A stretch of DNA of 64,000 nucleotides from assembly GCA_902565935.1 (NCBI GenBank), contig CACFGT010000001.1:62001-126000 (forward strand). The letters run 5' to 3'. Source of the stretch: an uncultured Pelagibacteraceae bacterium. GTDB lineage: Bacteria > Pseudomonadota > Alphaproteobacteria > Pelagibacterales > Pelagibacteraceae. The notes beneath the pieces are model-generated. The model did no database searches and was not told where the DNA came from. It saw nothing but the letters and a program-made list of their open reading frames with translations. Below, in pieces: positions 31,653 through 41,151 of the stretch. Positions within the stretch are counted from its first letter, which is position 1. Each line of letters starts with the position of its first letter. The position numbers and the translations under genes are program-made.

Positions 31653-32412
31653 GGAAAAAGATGGTGGCTTCATCAGTCATCTAACAGAACTAAGAAAAAG
31701 ATTAATTAATAGTTTTATTTTTTTAATTATTTTTTTTGTTGTTTGTTATTTTTTTGCTGAATATATTTATGGTTTTTTAGTTGATCCTTTTGCACAAGCT
31801 GTAAAAGATGATGGATCTAACAGACGATTAATCTTTACAGCACTTCAAGAAACTTTTCTAACCTATTTAAAAGTTTCTTTTTTTACTGCTTTTTTTGTTA
31901 CATGTCCTTTTATCTTAATGCAAATTTGGAAATTTATTGCACCTGGTTTATATAAACACGAAAAGATTGCTATTTTACCTTATTTGGTTTTAACACCAAT
32001 CTTATTTTTTTTAGGAGGAACGTTAGTTTACTATTTGATTATGCCTCTAGCTATCAAATTTTTCTTATCTTTTGAGAGCACAGGAATTCTTACAAGTTTA
32101 CCAATTCAACTTGAAGCTAAAGTAAATGAATATCTATCCCTTGTTATGAAACTTATTTTTGCTTTTGGTATAAGCTTTCAATTGCCAGTAGTTTTAAGTT
32201 TATTAGCAAGAGTTGGATTAGTTGATTCTATTTTCTTAAAAAAAAGAAGAAAATATGTAGTGGTAATGATATTTGCAGCCGCTGCTATTCTTACACCTCC
32301 AGACCCGATAACACAAATTGGCTTGGCCATACCCTTATTAATTTTATATGAATTATCTATATTTTCTGTAAAATTTATAGAGAAGAAAAATTTAGAAAAG
32401 TCTGATGCATAA
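31642..32412 (+). CDS. tatC: Sec-independent protein translocase TatC
   Basis: FISHLTELRKRLINS, SFQLPVVLSLLARVG, LTPPDPITQI. Confidence 0.96.
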   Translation: MNPEEKDGGFISHLTELRKRLINSFIFLIIFFVVCYFFAEYIYGFLVDPFAQAVKDDGSNRRLIFTALQETFLTYLKVSFFTAFFVTCPFILMQIWKFIAPGLYKHEKIAILPYLVLTPILFFLGGTLVYYLIMPLAIKFFLSFESTGILTSLPIQLEAKVNEYLSLVMKLIFAFGISFQLPVVLSLLARVGLVDSIFLKKRRKYVVVMIFAAAAILTPPDPITQIGLAIPLLILYELSIFSVKFIEKKNLEKSDA

Positions 32413-33664
32413 TTTAAAAGAAATTAGAAAAGATTTTGAAAATTTTAAGAAGTGTTTAGAAAAAAGATCAGTAGATGTTGATTTTGATAAGCTTAAAGAT
32501 TTAGATATAAAAAACAGAGAATTTATTCAAAAAAAAGAGTCTTTAGAAAAAGAAAAAAAAGAAATTTCGAAATCTAAGGATAAAGCTTTATTTTCTAAAT
32601 CAAAAGAAATATCAAAAGAAATAGATAAATTAATTGATCAACAAAACAAAATTAAAGATGAATTAGATATAATTTTATCAAATATTCCCAATATTCCTCA
32701 TAAAGATGTTCCAATAGGTGAAAATGAAAAAGATAATATTGAAGTTTTAAAATCTGGGAATTTACCTAAATTTGATTTTAAACCTAAATCTCATTACGAA
32801 TTAGGAGAAAGCTTAGGTATGCTTGATTTTGATCTTGCAACTAAAACTACTGGTTCTAGATTTGTATTTGTCAAGGATAAGCTTGCTTTACTAGAAAGAG
32901 CAATTTCAAATTTTATGCTTGATACTCATATTGTTAAAAACGGTTATCAAGAAATATCCCCACCTTTGTTAGCTTCTGATAATACCATGTTTGGAACTGG
33001 GCAATTGCCTAAATTTGAAAATGATCAATTTGAAATTAAACTTGATAAAGGTAGTGATAGAAAATTTTTAATTCCTACAGCTGAAGTAATTTTGACAAAT
33101 ATAGTAAAAGATAAAATAATTGATTTAAAATCTATGCCTTTGAGATTTGTTGCTTCAACTCCATGTTTTAGAAAAGAAGCTGGTAGTTATGGAAAAGATA
33201 CCAAAGGAATGATCAGACAGCATCAATTCTACAAAGTTGAATTAGTAAGTATTGTGGAACAGGACAAATGTTTAGATGAATTAGAGAGAATGACAAATTG
33301 TGCAATTGATATACTAGATCTTTTAGAACTTCCTTATAGAAAAGTAATTTTATGTAGTGGAGACATGGGTTTTAGTGCTGAAAAAACCTATGATATTGAA
33401 GTATGGCTTCCATCTGAAAACAAGTATAGAGAAATTTCTTCTTGTTCATCTTGTTCTACTTTTCAAGCAGTCAGAATGAAAGCGAGATACAAGAACCAAA
33501 ATAATGAAACTTTATATGTTGGTACTCTAAATGGAAGTGGTTTAGCTGTTGGCAGAACTTTAATTGCAATTTTAGAAAATTATCAGCAAAAAGATGGCTC
33601 GATAACTGTGCCTAAAGTATTGCGACCTTATATGAACAATCTAGAGAGAATTTCAGTTAATTAA
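32405..33664 (+). CDS. serS: Seryl-tRNA synthetase
   Basis: PTAEVILTNI, FRKEAGSYGKDTKGMIRQHQFYKVELV, NGSGLAVGRTLIAILE. Confidence 0.97.
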   Translation: MHNLKEIRKDFENFKKCLEKRSVDVDFDKLKDLDIKNREFIQKKESLEKEKKEISKSKDKALFSKSKEISKEIDKLIDQQNKIKDELDIILSNIPNIPHKDVPIGENEKDNIEVLKSGNLPKFDFKPKSHYELGESLGMLDFDLATKTTGSRFVFVKDKLALLERAISNFMLDTHIVKNGYQEISPPLLASDNTMFGTGQLPKFENDQFEIKLDKGSDRKFLIPTAEVILTNIVKDKIIDLKSMPLRFVASTPCFRKEAGSYGKDTKGMIRQHQFYKVELVSIVEQDKCLDELERMTNCAIDILDLLELPYRKVILCSGDMGFSAEKTYDIEVWLPSENKYREISSCSSCSTFQAVRMKARYKNQNNETLYVGTLNGSGLAVGRTLIAILENYQQKDGSITVPKVLRPYMNNLERISVN

Positions 33665-33718
33665 AGTTGTTTTAACCTAACAGATAGTATAAAAATTCAT
33701 CTTTAATTAAGGAGTTTT

Positions 33719-34006
33719 ATGGAAAGTTCAGGAATAGGCCAATTTATACCACTAATTTTAATTTTCGTTATTTTTTATTTTTTCTTAATAAGACCACAAC
33801 AAAAAAAAGTAAAAGAGCATAAAGCAATGGTTGAAGCTTTAAAAAAAGGCGACAAAATTGTTACTTCTGGAGGAATAACAGGGACAATTACCAGAGTTGT
33901 AGATAATGATAAAGTTGAAGTTGAAATTGCTGAAAATGTAACAGTTGAGGTTATTAGAGGCACAGGTGTTCAAAGCTTGATGAATTCTCAAGAAACAAAA
34001 AAATAA
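33719..34006 (+). CDS. yajC: Preprotein translocase subunit YajC
   Basis: FYFFLIRPQQKKVKEHKAMVEALKKGDKIVTSGGITG. Confidence 0.95.
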   Translation: MESSGIGQFIPLILIFVIFYFFLIRPQQKKVKEHKAMVEALKKGDKIVTSGGITGTITRVVDNDKVEVEIAENVTVEVIRGTGVQSLMNSQETKK

Positions 34007-34022
34007 ATTCCAATAATTTAAA

Positions 34023-35576
34023 GTGTTATATTTTTCAAAATTAAGAATTTTTTTTATTAGTTTAATCTCATTTTTTTTTATTTTAATTGCTTCATCTAAT
34101 TTATTTAATTCAGAATATTTTCTTTTAAAAAAAAAAATTAACTTAGGTCTTGATTTACAAGGTGGCTCATATCTTTTATTGGAAATTGATAACTCGCCAG
34201 TTATAGAACAAAAACTTCAAAATCTGAAAATTTCTTTGAGAAATTATTTTAAAGAAAAAAAAATCAGATTAAATAATCTTAAAATATCAAATCAATCTTT
34301 ATCATTTACAGTTTCGCAGGAATTTAAAGAGATTGTTTTAAATGAGTTTAATGATGAGGAGAGTAACATTAATCCTTATTATCAAAGATTTAAGATGCAT
34401 CAATATGATGTTACAGAAAAAGACAATCAACTTTTTTTAAAATTTTCACGTCAGGGCTTAGTTGAGCTTAAAACATCTTCCCAGGACCAAGCATTGGAAA
34501 TTGTGAGAAGAAGAATAGATGAAATTGGAACTAATGAACCAAATATTCTTAAGAGAGGAAATGATAGAATTTTAGTTGAACTTCCTGGCCTTGATGATCC
34601 AATGAGAATTAAATCGTTATTAGGTAAAACCGCAAATTTAACTTTTAGATTTGTAACAAATAATAATGAAGATTCTTTTGGTGCTGAAAAATTAGAATAT
34701 GAAGACTCAGAAGATGAAGCAGTTGTAAGTAAAAGAATAATTTTGAGTGGAGACAATCTTCTCGATGCACAACCACGAATGGATACAGAGACAAACGAAA
34801 CTGTAGTAACATTTACATTAGATAGAGTAGGGGCAAAGCGTTTTGGTAAAGCAACTTCTACAGGTATAGGTAAACAATTAGCAATTGTTTTAGATGGTAA
34901 GATTATAAGTGCACCAGTGATACGAGATACAATTGCAAGCGGATCAGGTCAAATTAGTGGAGGTTTCACTTTTCAATCTGCCACAGATCTAGCTTTGTTA
35001 TTAAGATCGGGAGCATTACCAGCTCCATTGAATATTATTGAAGAAAGAACTGTTGGTCCTGATTTAGGCCAAGACTCTATTAATGCTGGTGTGATCGCTT
35101 TAATTATTGGATTTCTTTTAGTGGTAATATTTATTTTGGTTAAATATAAGATATTCGGATTAATAACTAACATAGCACTAATTATAAACTTATTTTTATT
35201 AGTTGGTATATTAACAATATTTGAAGCAACTTTAACATTACCAGGAATAGCTGGAATTATTTTAACAGTAGGAATGGCTGTTGATGCTAATGTTTTAATT
35301 TTTGAGAGAATAAAAGAGGAGTTAAAAGGTGAAAAAAATAATCTAATAGCATTTGATAGTGGTTATTCAAAATCACGAACTGCAATTCTTGATGCTAATA
35401 TTACCACTTTGTTAGCCGCAATAATATTATTCTTTATGGGATCAGGTCCTATTAAAGGATTTTCTTTAACACTTGGAATTGGTATCTTTACAACATTATT
35501 TTCAGTTTATTTTATAGCAAGGTTATTAACAGTCATCTATATCTCAAGAAACAAAGAAAAGGGTATTAAAATCTAA
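34023..35576 (+). CDS. secD: Protein translocase subunit SecD (GTG start)
   Basis: LGLDLQGGSYLLLEID, LTLPGIAGIILTVGMAVDANVLIFERI. Confidence 0.95.
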   Translation: MLYFSKLRIFFISLISFFFILIASSNLFNSEYFLLKKKINLGLDLQGGSYLLLEIDNSPVIEQKLQNLKISLRNYFKEKKIRLNNLKISNQSLSFTVSQEFKEIVLNEFNDEESNINPYYQRFKMHQYDVTEKDNQLFLKFSRQGLVELKTSSQDQALEIVRRRIDEIGTNEPNILKRGNDRILVELPGLDDPMRIKSLLGKTANLTFRFVTNNNEDSFGAEKLEYEDSEDEAVVSKRIILSGDNLLDAQPRMDTETNETVVTFTLDRVGAKRFGKATSTGIGKQLAIVLDGKIISAPVIRDTIASGSGQISGGFTFQSATDLALLLRSGALPAPLNIIEERTVGPDLGQDSINAGVIALIIGFLLVVIFILVKYKIFGLITNIALIINLFLLVGILTIFEATLTLPGIAGIILTVGMAVDANVLIFERIKEELKGEKNNLIAFDSGYSKSRTAILDANITTLLAAIILFFMGSGPIKGFSLTLGIGIFTTLFSVYFIARLLTVIYISRNKEKGIKI

Positions 35577-36458
35577 ATGATTTCATTTAATAAATATTAC
35601 AATCAATTCAACATCCTTTCTCTGTCATTAGTTGTAATTTCATTATTTTTTTTAATCTTTAAAGGTCTTAATTTTGGAATTGATTTTAAAGGTGGAACTT
35701 TAATAGAACTTAGATCAACTGATGAAAAAATAAATGTTTCATCATTGAGAGACAACCTTAAACAAATGGATCTTGGTGATGTTTCTGTAAAAAATTTTGG
35801 TAATGAAACTGATTTTTTAATCAAATTTGAAAATGATAATAATAAGAATATCATTGAAGAAATAAAAGCAAATTTAGATAAATCATTTGGAAATACATTT
35901 AATTTTAGAAGAGTAGAAAATGTTGGTCCTAAAGTTAGTGCAGAATTATTAAGGTCAGGTGTTATAGCAATTTCAGTAGCTTTAGCTTTAATGCTTATCT
36001 ATATTTGGATAAGATTTGAATGGCAATTTAGTCTTGGTGCAATACTTGCATTATTTCATGATGTTATAGTTACTTTAGGTTTATTTTCATTGCTCAATTT
36101 AGAAATAAATCTGTCTATTGTTGCAGCAGTTTTAACAATAGTAGGATATTCCATGAATGATACTGTTGTCATTTTTGACAGAGTCAGGGAAAATTTAAGA
36201 AAATATTCAGATATCAAGATTTATGAATTAACAAATATTTCAATAAATGAAACATTATCAAGAACATTAATTACATCAATAACTACATTATTGGCCTTAT
36301 TTTCAATATTTTTCTTCGGTGGTGAAATATTAAAAGGATTTTCATTAGCCATGATATTTGGTGTTATTTTTGGTACTTATTCATCTATCTATATTGCTAA
36401 TACAGTATTAGTCAGATTGAATGTGTCACAAAAAACTATTCTTAAAGAAGATAAGTAA
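35577..36458 (+). CDS. secF: Protein translocase subunit SecF
   Basis: GIDFKGGTLIELRS, VAAVLTIVGYSMNDTVVIFDRVRE. Confidence 0.95.
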   Translation: MISFNKYYNQFNILSLSLVVISLFFLIFKGLNFGIDFKGGTLIELRSTDEKINVSSLRDNLKQMDLGDVSVKNFGNETDFLIKFENDNNKNIIEEIKANLDKSFGNTFNFRRVENVGPKVSAELLRSGVIAISVALALMLIYIWIRFEWQFSLGAILALFHDVIVTLGLFSLLNLEINLSIVAAVLTIVGYSMNDTVVIFDRVRENLRKYSDIKIYELTNISINETLSRTLITSITTLLALFSIFFFGGEILKGFSLAMIFGVIFGTYSSIYIANTVLVRLNVSQKTILKEDK

Positions 36459-36461
36459 TCT

Positions 36462-37364
36462 ATGCTTATATATATAAAGCTTTTTGAGGTCTTATTTCCT
36501 GTTTTTTTTGTTGTGGGTATTGGTTATTACTTAGGAAAAAAAAATCCAAAAATTGATACTACTTTCATAACTAATTTTGCTGCTAATGTGGGCACACCTG
36601 CAATGATAATTTATGCATTAAATCCAGTTAATATATCTTTTAATATTTTTATTAATTATTTTTGGTATTACGCATTGGCAATTGGTGGATTTATGATTAC
36701 TGGAGTAATTATATTATATCTTTTAAAAACCAAAGATATCATAAGAGAATTACCACCGTTAACAATGCCAAATACTGGAAATATGGGATTACCAATATGT
36801 TTATTTGCATACGGCTCTCAAGGTCTTGGTGTTTCAGCAGCTATATCTGCTTTAATCATTTTATGCCATTTCACTCTTGGTGTTTTTTTAGCTGACAGAA
36901 AATTTAGTTTAAATGTAATATTAAAAAGCCCTCCATTTTATGCAATAATAGTTGCTGTAATTTTACTTTATTACGATTTAGAGCTTCCTGGATTTGTTGA
37001 AAATACCACTTTCTTACTTATGTACGCAACAATATTTCTTATTTTGATGTCTTTAGGAATTGCATTAACAAGACTAAAAGTTTTTTCTCTAAATAAAGCT
37101 ATATTCTCCTCTATTGGACGAGTAATTGTTGGACCCATAATTGGATATCTATTAATTTTATATTTTGATTTAGAAGGTTTTGCTGCTGGTGTTTTATTAA
37201 TTCAATGTTCAATGCCTAGTGCTGTTTTAAATTACTTGGTGGCTTCAATATATTCACCTAAAAAAATTGTTGATAGTGTTGCTAGTACTATAGTTGTATC
37301 AACATTAATGTCATTTATAACCATTCCAATCGTTGTATTCTTAGCTTTAAAATACTTCAATTAA
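36462..37364 (+). CDS. AEC (auxin efflux carrier) family transporter
   Basis: 10-TM profile; NTGNMGLPICLFAYG motif. Confidence 0.85.
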   Translation: MLIYIKLFEVLFPVFFVVGIGYYLGKKNPKIDTTFITNFAANVGTPAMIIYALNPVNISFNIFINYFWYYALAIGGFMITGVIILYLLKTKDIIRELPPLTMPNTGNMGLPICLFAYGSQGLGVSAAISALIILCHFTLGVFLADRKFSLNVILKSPPFYAIIVAVILLYYDLELPGFVENTTFLLMYATIFLILMSLGIALTRLKVFSLNKAIFSSIGRVIVGPIIGYLLILYFDLEGFAAGVLLIQCSMPSAVLNYLVASIYSPKKIVDSVASTIVVSTLMSFITIPIVVFLALKYFN

Positions 37365-37384
37365 TCTATATCCTTCTTTACTGA

Positions 37385-38236
37385 ATGAAGGCTATAACTT
37401 TTAATTTATTGGCATGGGTAATGCTTCCTATAATGGATGGATTTGCAAAATATCTAAGCGCAGATCTTCCAGTATTACAAATTACATGGGCAAGATATTT
37501 TTTTACCGTGGCATTTACTTTTCCAGTTATGTTTTTCTTTTTTCGGAAAAATCTTGTATGGACAGATAAACCAAAATTACAATTCATTAGAGGCTTAATT
37601 CTTTTAACAGCTAATATTTGTTTTTTTTATGCAATTTCAGTTATTTCTTTAGCAAAAGCATTAACTTTAGCTTTTGTTGCTCCTTTAATTGTTACAGCCT
37701 TTTCCCCAATTTTCTTAGGAGAGAGGGTGGGATTTAGAAGATGGTCAGCGGTAATTATAGGGTTCATAGGTTCTTTAGTAGTTATAAGGCCAGGTTTTGT
37801 AGAAATTAATTTAGCAAGTATAGCTGCTCTTGGAACAGGTGTGATGTATGGGTTTTATTTAATTATTACTCGAAAACTTAGTACTTCAGACAATCCTTTA
37901 TTAACTTTATTGTTAACTGGTGTAGTAGGGGCCATAATTATATCTACTATAATGCCATTTGTGTGGGTGAAGCCTAGCTTAAATCAGTGGTCTATGATGG
38001 CTGCTATAGGTATATTTGCCTGTATTGGGCATTTATTTATAATATTGTCTCTCAAATATGCTGATGCGTCTAAATTAGCTCCATTTAGCTACTTTGAGAT
38101 CATTACAAACATTATTATTGGTTATTATTTCTTTAGTGATTTCCCAGATAATTGGACTTTTTTAGGCTTATTTATTATTGTATTAAGTGGTATCTACATC
38201 TCAAGAAGAGAGAACTTAGTTAAAAAAGTTAAATAA
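37385..38236 (+). CDS. EamA/DMT-family transporter
   Basis: Two EamA repeats; FLGERVGFRRWSAVIIGFIGSLVVIRPG. Confidence 0.88.
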   Translation: MKAITFNLLAWVMLPIMDGFAKYLSADLPVLQITWARYFFTVAFTFPVMFFFFRKNLVWTDKPKLQFIRGLILLTANICFFYAISVISLAKALTLAFVAPLIVTAFSPIFLGERVGFRRWSAVIIGFIGSLVVIRPGFVEINLASIAALGTGVMYGFYLIITRKLSTSDNPLLTLLLTGVVGAIIISTIMPFVWVKPSLNQWSMMAAIGIFACIGHLFIILSLKYADASKLAPFSYFEIITNIIIGYYFFSDFPDNWTFLGLFIIVLSGIYISRRENLVKKVK

Positions 38237-38686
38237 TAGGTAATATTTATTTACTATTATTTAAAGTATTACATTAAGTAATATATATAAACAATTGTAT
38301 TTATTATATTTTATTAATAATCAAATTATATCATATTTTTAATTATAAAAACTTAATTCGACTTAATATGCTCTATAAAAGTTAAAAATATTGCAAATAA
38401 TGGAAAACACCAAATAATCTATATAAATAGGGGTTTTTTAAACGATTATGGCTAGGAATTTACCTTAAAATGGGGGAGGCCAAAAGCATTGATATAGTTG
38501 AATAGTAGAGTGATGCGCTAATCGAATATACCATTTAAACGCCCATAGAGGGGTCTATTTTAGGTATAGTCACATATATGGTACAACTGAAGCGTGAATT
38601 TAATTATTATAGAAAAAAATACATAAAAATGGTAAAAAGTGTTGATTTTACTAACTTTTTTAACTTTAAGAAGCCTCAAAATAGGG

Positions 38687-38962
38687 CTAAATGGCTACTT
38701 TTTCAGACCTAAGTAATTTGAGTTTTTGCTTAATTCCACCTCTTCCAGAATAGCCTCCAAGGGTCCCATCAGACCTAATTACTCTGTGACAAGGTATTTT
38801 TGGGGCATATGGGTTTTTAGCACATGCATTAGCCACAGCACGGGCTGATTTCGGGCTTTTTATGCTTATTGCAACTTGTTTATAGGTCTTAACTTGACCT
38901 TTGGGTATACTTTTCAAGTATTTCCAGACTTTTATTTGAAATTTTGTACCTTTGAGCGTCAT
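38687..38962 (-). CDS. ogt: Short methylated-DNA-protein-cysteine methyltransferase (MGMT domain only)
   Basis: GTKFQIKVWKYLKSIPKGQVKTYKQVA, active-site PCHRVI, GGYSGRGGIKQKLKLL. Confidence 0.9.
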   Translation of the reverse strand: MTLKGTKFQIKVWKYLKSIPKGQVKTYKQVAISIKSPKSARAVANACAKNPYAPKIPCHRVIRSDGTLGGYSGRGGIKQKLKLLRSEKVAI

Positions 38963-38983
38963 TTAAGAAGAAAACCCCTGTTT

Positions 38984-39151
38984 CCTTGCACTTTTGAAGG
39001 TGCAAAGAACAGTTGTTTTTGGCACGTCGTTGATGCGCTACCGCCATGCCTCCCGCTCCACATGTTCAGCGATGCTTTGTAGAGCTTTCTGCCCCCTGGA
39101 ATTGTACCTCTCGGCTTTTCTCCAATTGGCCAGTTAAGAGTTGCCTCTTAA
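38984..39151 (-). ncRNA. Candidate structured RNA / 5' leader of ogt
   Basis: Local GC about 52% (39001-39120) in AT-rich surroundings; several hairpins, two of whose non-Watson-Crick pairs are G-U only on the minus strand; GCAA tetraloop on minus strand. Confidence 0.4.
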
Positions 39152-39249
39152 TTCATATTTAAATTAACAAAGTTAAATTAAATAGGGTATCACTAAATAG
39201 TTGTTTTTTTAAAATCTAGTATTTTTATGTGAATTACGGTGATAACTTC

Positions 39250-39423
39250 CTATTTAGTAAGCAAAATCAGGTAACTTACAAAAAATATGATTGCCATTAT
39301 AGACAAAAAAATTGTGTTGAAGCTTTTTCCAGTGTTTCGATATTGAATAATAGTTAAAATAATAAAACCAATTGAACTAATTAAAAACCATACTGCAGGA
39401 ATTTCTCCATCAATCGAACCCAT
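39250..39423 (-). CDS. 57-aa small membrane protein (not in supplied ORF track)
   Basis: MGSIDGEIPAVWFLISSIGFIILTIIQYRNTGKSFNTIFLSIMAIIFFVSYLILLTK*; two predicted TM segments. Confidence 0.55.
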   Translation of the reverse strand: MGSIDGEIPAVWFLISSIGFIILTIIQYRNTGKSFNTIFLSIMAIIFFVSYLILLTK

Positions 39424-39440
39424 AAATTTAATTTAAACTA

Positions 39441-39468
39441 TTGACATCAAAAATCACTTGATATATTA
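39441..39468 (+). promoter_or_regulatory. Candidate promoter of the integrase gene
   Basis: TTGACA, 17 nt, TATTAC. Confidence 0.5.
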
Positions 39469-39499
39469 CTAGTGATAATTAATTGTTATCAATAGTAAT
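39465..39499. repeat. Dif-like inverted repeat abutting the integrase start codon
   Basis: ATTACTAGTGATAA-TTAATTG-TTATCAATAGTAAT; arms match 13/14. Confidence 0.7.
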
Positions 39500-39502
39500 T
39501 GT

Positions 39503-40456
39503 ATGAATGAACTGACAACAGACCTAAAATCGCTTCATGAGGCAACTTTAAATAACCTCAAAAGCTCAAAAGCAAATAATACTTTAAGAGCGTATAAGTC
39601 AGACTTTAAAGATTTCGGAGCTTTTTGTGCAAAACATGGTTTTAATTCTTTGCCATCAGAGCCAAAAATTGTATCTCTTTACCTAACCCATCTTTCTAAA
39701 AATTCTAAAATCAGTACTTTAAGAAGACGATTAGTATCAATAAGTATGGTGCATAAACTGAAAGGTCATTATTTAGATACAAAACATCCGATTATTGTCG
39801 AGAATTTAATGGGAATTAAAAGGGTAAAAGGGAGCATACAAAAAGGCAAAAAACCTATATTAATCAATCATTTAAAATCAATAATTAATGTAATAGATGA
39901 GCAAAAAATTGAGAGCATTAAGAAATTTAGAGATAAGTCGATCATCTTAATAGGCTTTGGAGGCGGTTTCAGAAGGACTGAACTTACTTCAATTGATTAT
40001 GAAGATTTAGAATTTGTACCTGAAGGACTTAAAATCATAATCAAGAGATCTAAAACTGATCAATTTGGTGAAGGAATGATAAAAGGACTCCCCTACTTTA
40101 CCAATGAAAAATATTGCCCTGTATATAATCTCAAAAAATGGTTAGAGATTTCAAAAATCAAATCTGGATCTATTTTTAGAAGATTTTTAAAAGGCTCATC
40201 TTTGACTGATAAAAGATTAACAGATCAATCTGTCGTTTTATTAATGAAAGAATATTTAAATTTAGCAGGTATAGAAAATAAGAATTTTGCAGGTCATAGT
40301 TTAAGATCAGGTTTTGCTACAGTAGCAGCCGAGTCTGGTGCAGATGAACGAAGTATAATGGCTATGACAGGACATAAAACTACACAGATGGTAAGAAGGT
40401 ATATTAGAGAAGCAAATATATTTAAAAATAATGCTTTAAATAAAATTAAAATTTAA
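39503..40456 (+). CDS. Tyrosine recombinase / phage-type integrase
   Basis: SAM-like N domain; catalytic R (GFRRTEL), HSLR, GH (MTGHKTTQM), RRYIREA. Confidence 0.93.
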   Translation: MNELTTDLKSLHEATLNNLKSSKANNTLRAYKSDFKDFGAFCAKHGFNSLPSEPKIVSLYLTHLSKNSKISTLRRRLVSISMVHKLKGHYLDTKHPIIVENLMGIKRVKGSIQKGKKPILINHLKSIINVIDEQKIESIKKFRDKSIILIGFGGGFRRTELTSIDYEDLEFVPEGLKIIIKRSKTDQFGEGMIKGLPYFTNEKYCPVYNLKKWLEISKIKSGSIFRRFLKGSSLTDKRLTDQSVVLLMKEYLNLAGIENKNFAGHSLRSGFATVAAESGADERSIMAMTGHKTTQMVRRYIREANIFKNNALNKIKI

Positions 40457-41151
40457 AAAAATTTAGAAAAAAATTTTTTTATTTTATCAGAAAATTTTTC
40501 TTTAATATTATTTGGATAAAAATAATTTATACTTTCTCCCTTATGAATAAAAGCAATATTTTGATGAAAATAAATGGATTTAATTAATCCATCAGATTCA
40601 TTTTTTTTAAAAAAAGGACGATTGTTTTTTTCATAATTGATTGAGTCTGTTAATGATTTTAAAAAATTCATTGAAGATTCTTTTTTACTAAGATTTATCC
40701 TAGATCCACCATATCTTGGAATATAAGAAGTTTGAAGATCTTCAATTACATATAAACCATCATTATTTAAATAAGGAAAAAGATAATTAAACGAACTTAT
40801 AATATGTTTAGCCTGATGACTTCCATCATCAATAATGATGTCAAAATGTTTATATTCTGCCACTAATGTATTTAAAAATTTGTGATCAGATTGATCGCCT
40901 TGAAGTATATTTGTATCTTTTATTTCGAAATTTTTTTTATCAATATCTATCCCACAAATATTTGCTTTTGAAAAATATTCACGCCAAATTCTCAAACTGT
41001 CGCCATTATCGACTCCTATTTCAAGTATATTAATTTCTAAGTCTCTATAAGGTGTAAAATATTTATCGTATAATTGAATAAAACCAGAAATATTTTTACT
41101 TGAGGGATATTTTTTTCCAATGTCTACTAAATTCATGTTATCTTTATCCAT
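40453..41151 (-). CDS. Class I SAM-dependent methyltransferase (MycE/cephalosporin hydroxylase-like)
   Basis: NILEIGVDNGDSLRIWREYF, CGIDID, FDIIIDDGSHQAKHI. Confidence 0.8.
   Translation of the reverse strand: MDKDNMNLVDIGKKYPSSKNISGFIQLYDKYFTPYRDLEINILEIGVDNGDSLRIWREYFSKANICGIDIDKKNFEIKDTNILQGDQSDHKFLNTLVAEYKHFDIIIDDGSHQAKHIISSFNYLFPYLNNDGLYVIEDLQTSYIPRYGGSRINLSKKESSMNFLKSLTDSINYEKNNRPFFKKNESDGLIKSIYFHQNIAFIHKGESINYFYPNNIKEKFSDKIKKFFSKFF

Noticed and set aside
38511-39040. 10-mer TGATGCGCTA at 38511-38520 and 39031-39040 flanking ogt (also partly in tRNA-Pro)
   Set aside because: Too short to claim att sites or a target duplication; plausible by chance.
38876-39082. 68-aa plus-strand ORF
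   Set aside because: Antisense to the ogt N-terminus and through the GC-rich leader; no family features.
39038-39133. Minus-strand open stretch LANWRKAERYNSRGQKALQSIAEHVEREAWR*
   Set aside because: Looks protein-like but is flanked by in-frame stops and has only CTG as a start; kept only as the gene-remnant alternative to the RNA hypothesis.
39192-39258. ACTAAATAG...CTATTTAGT inverted repeat
   Set aside because: 9-bp arms with a 49-nt AT-rich spacer; too weak to interpret in this composition.
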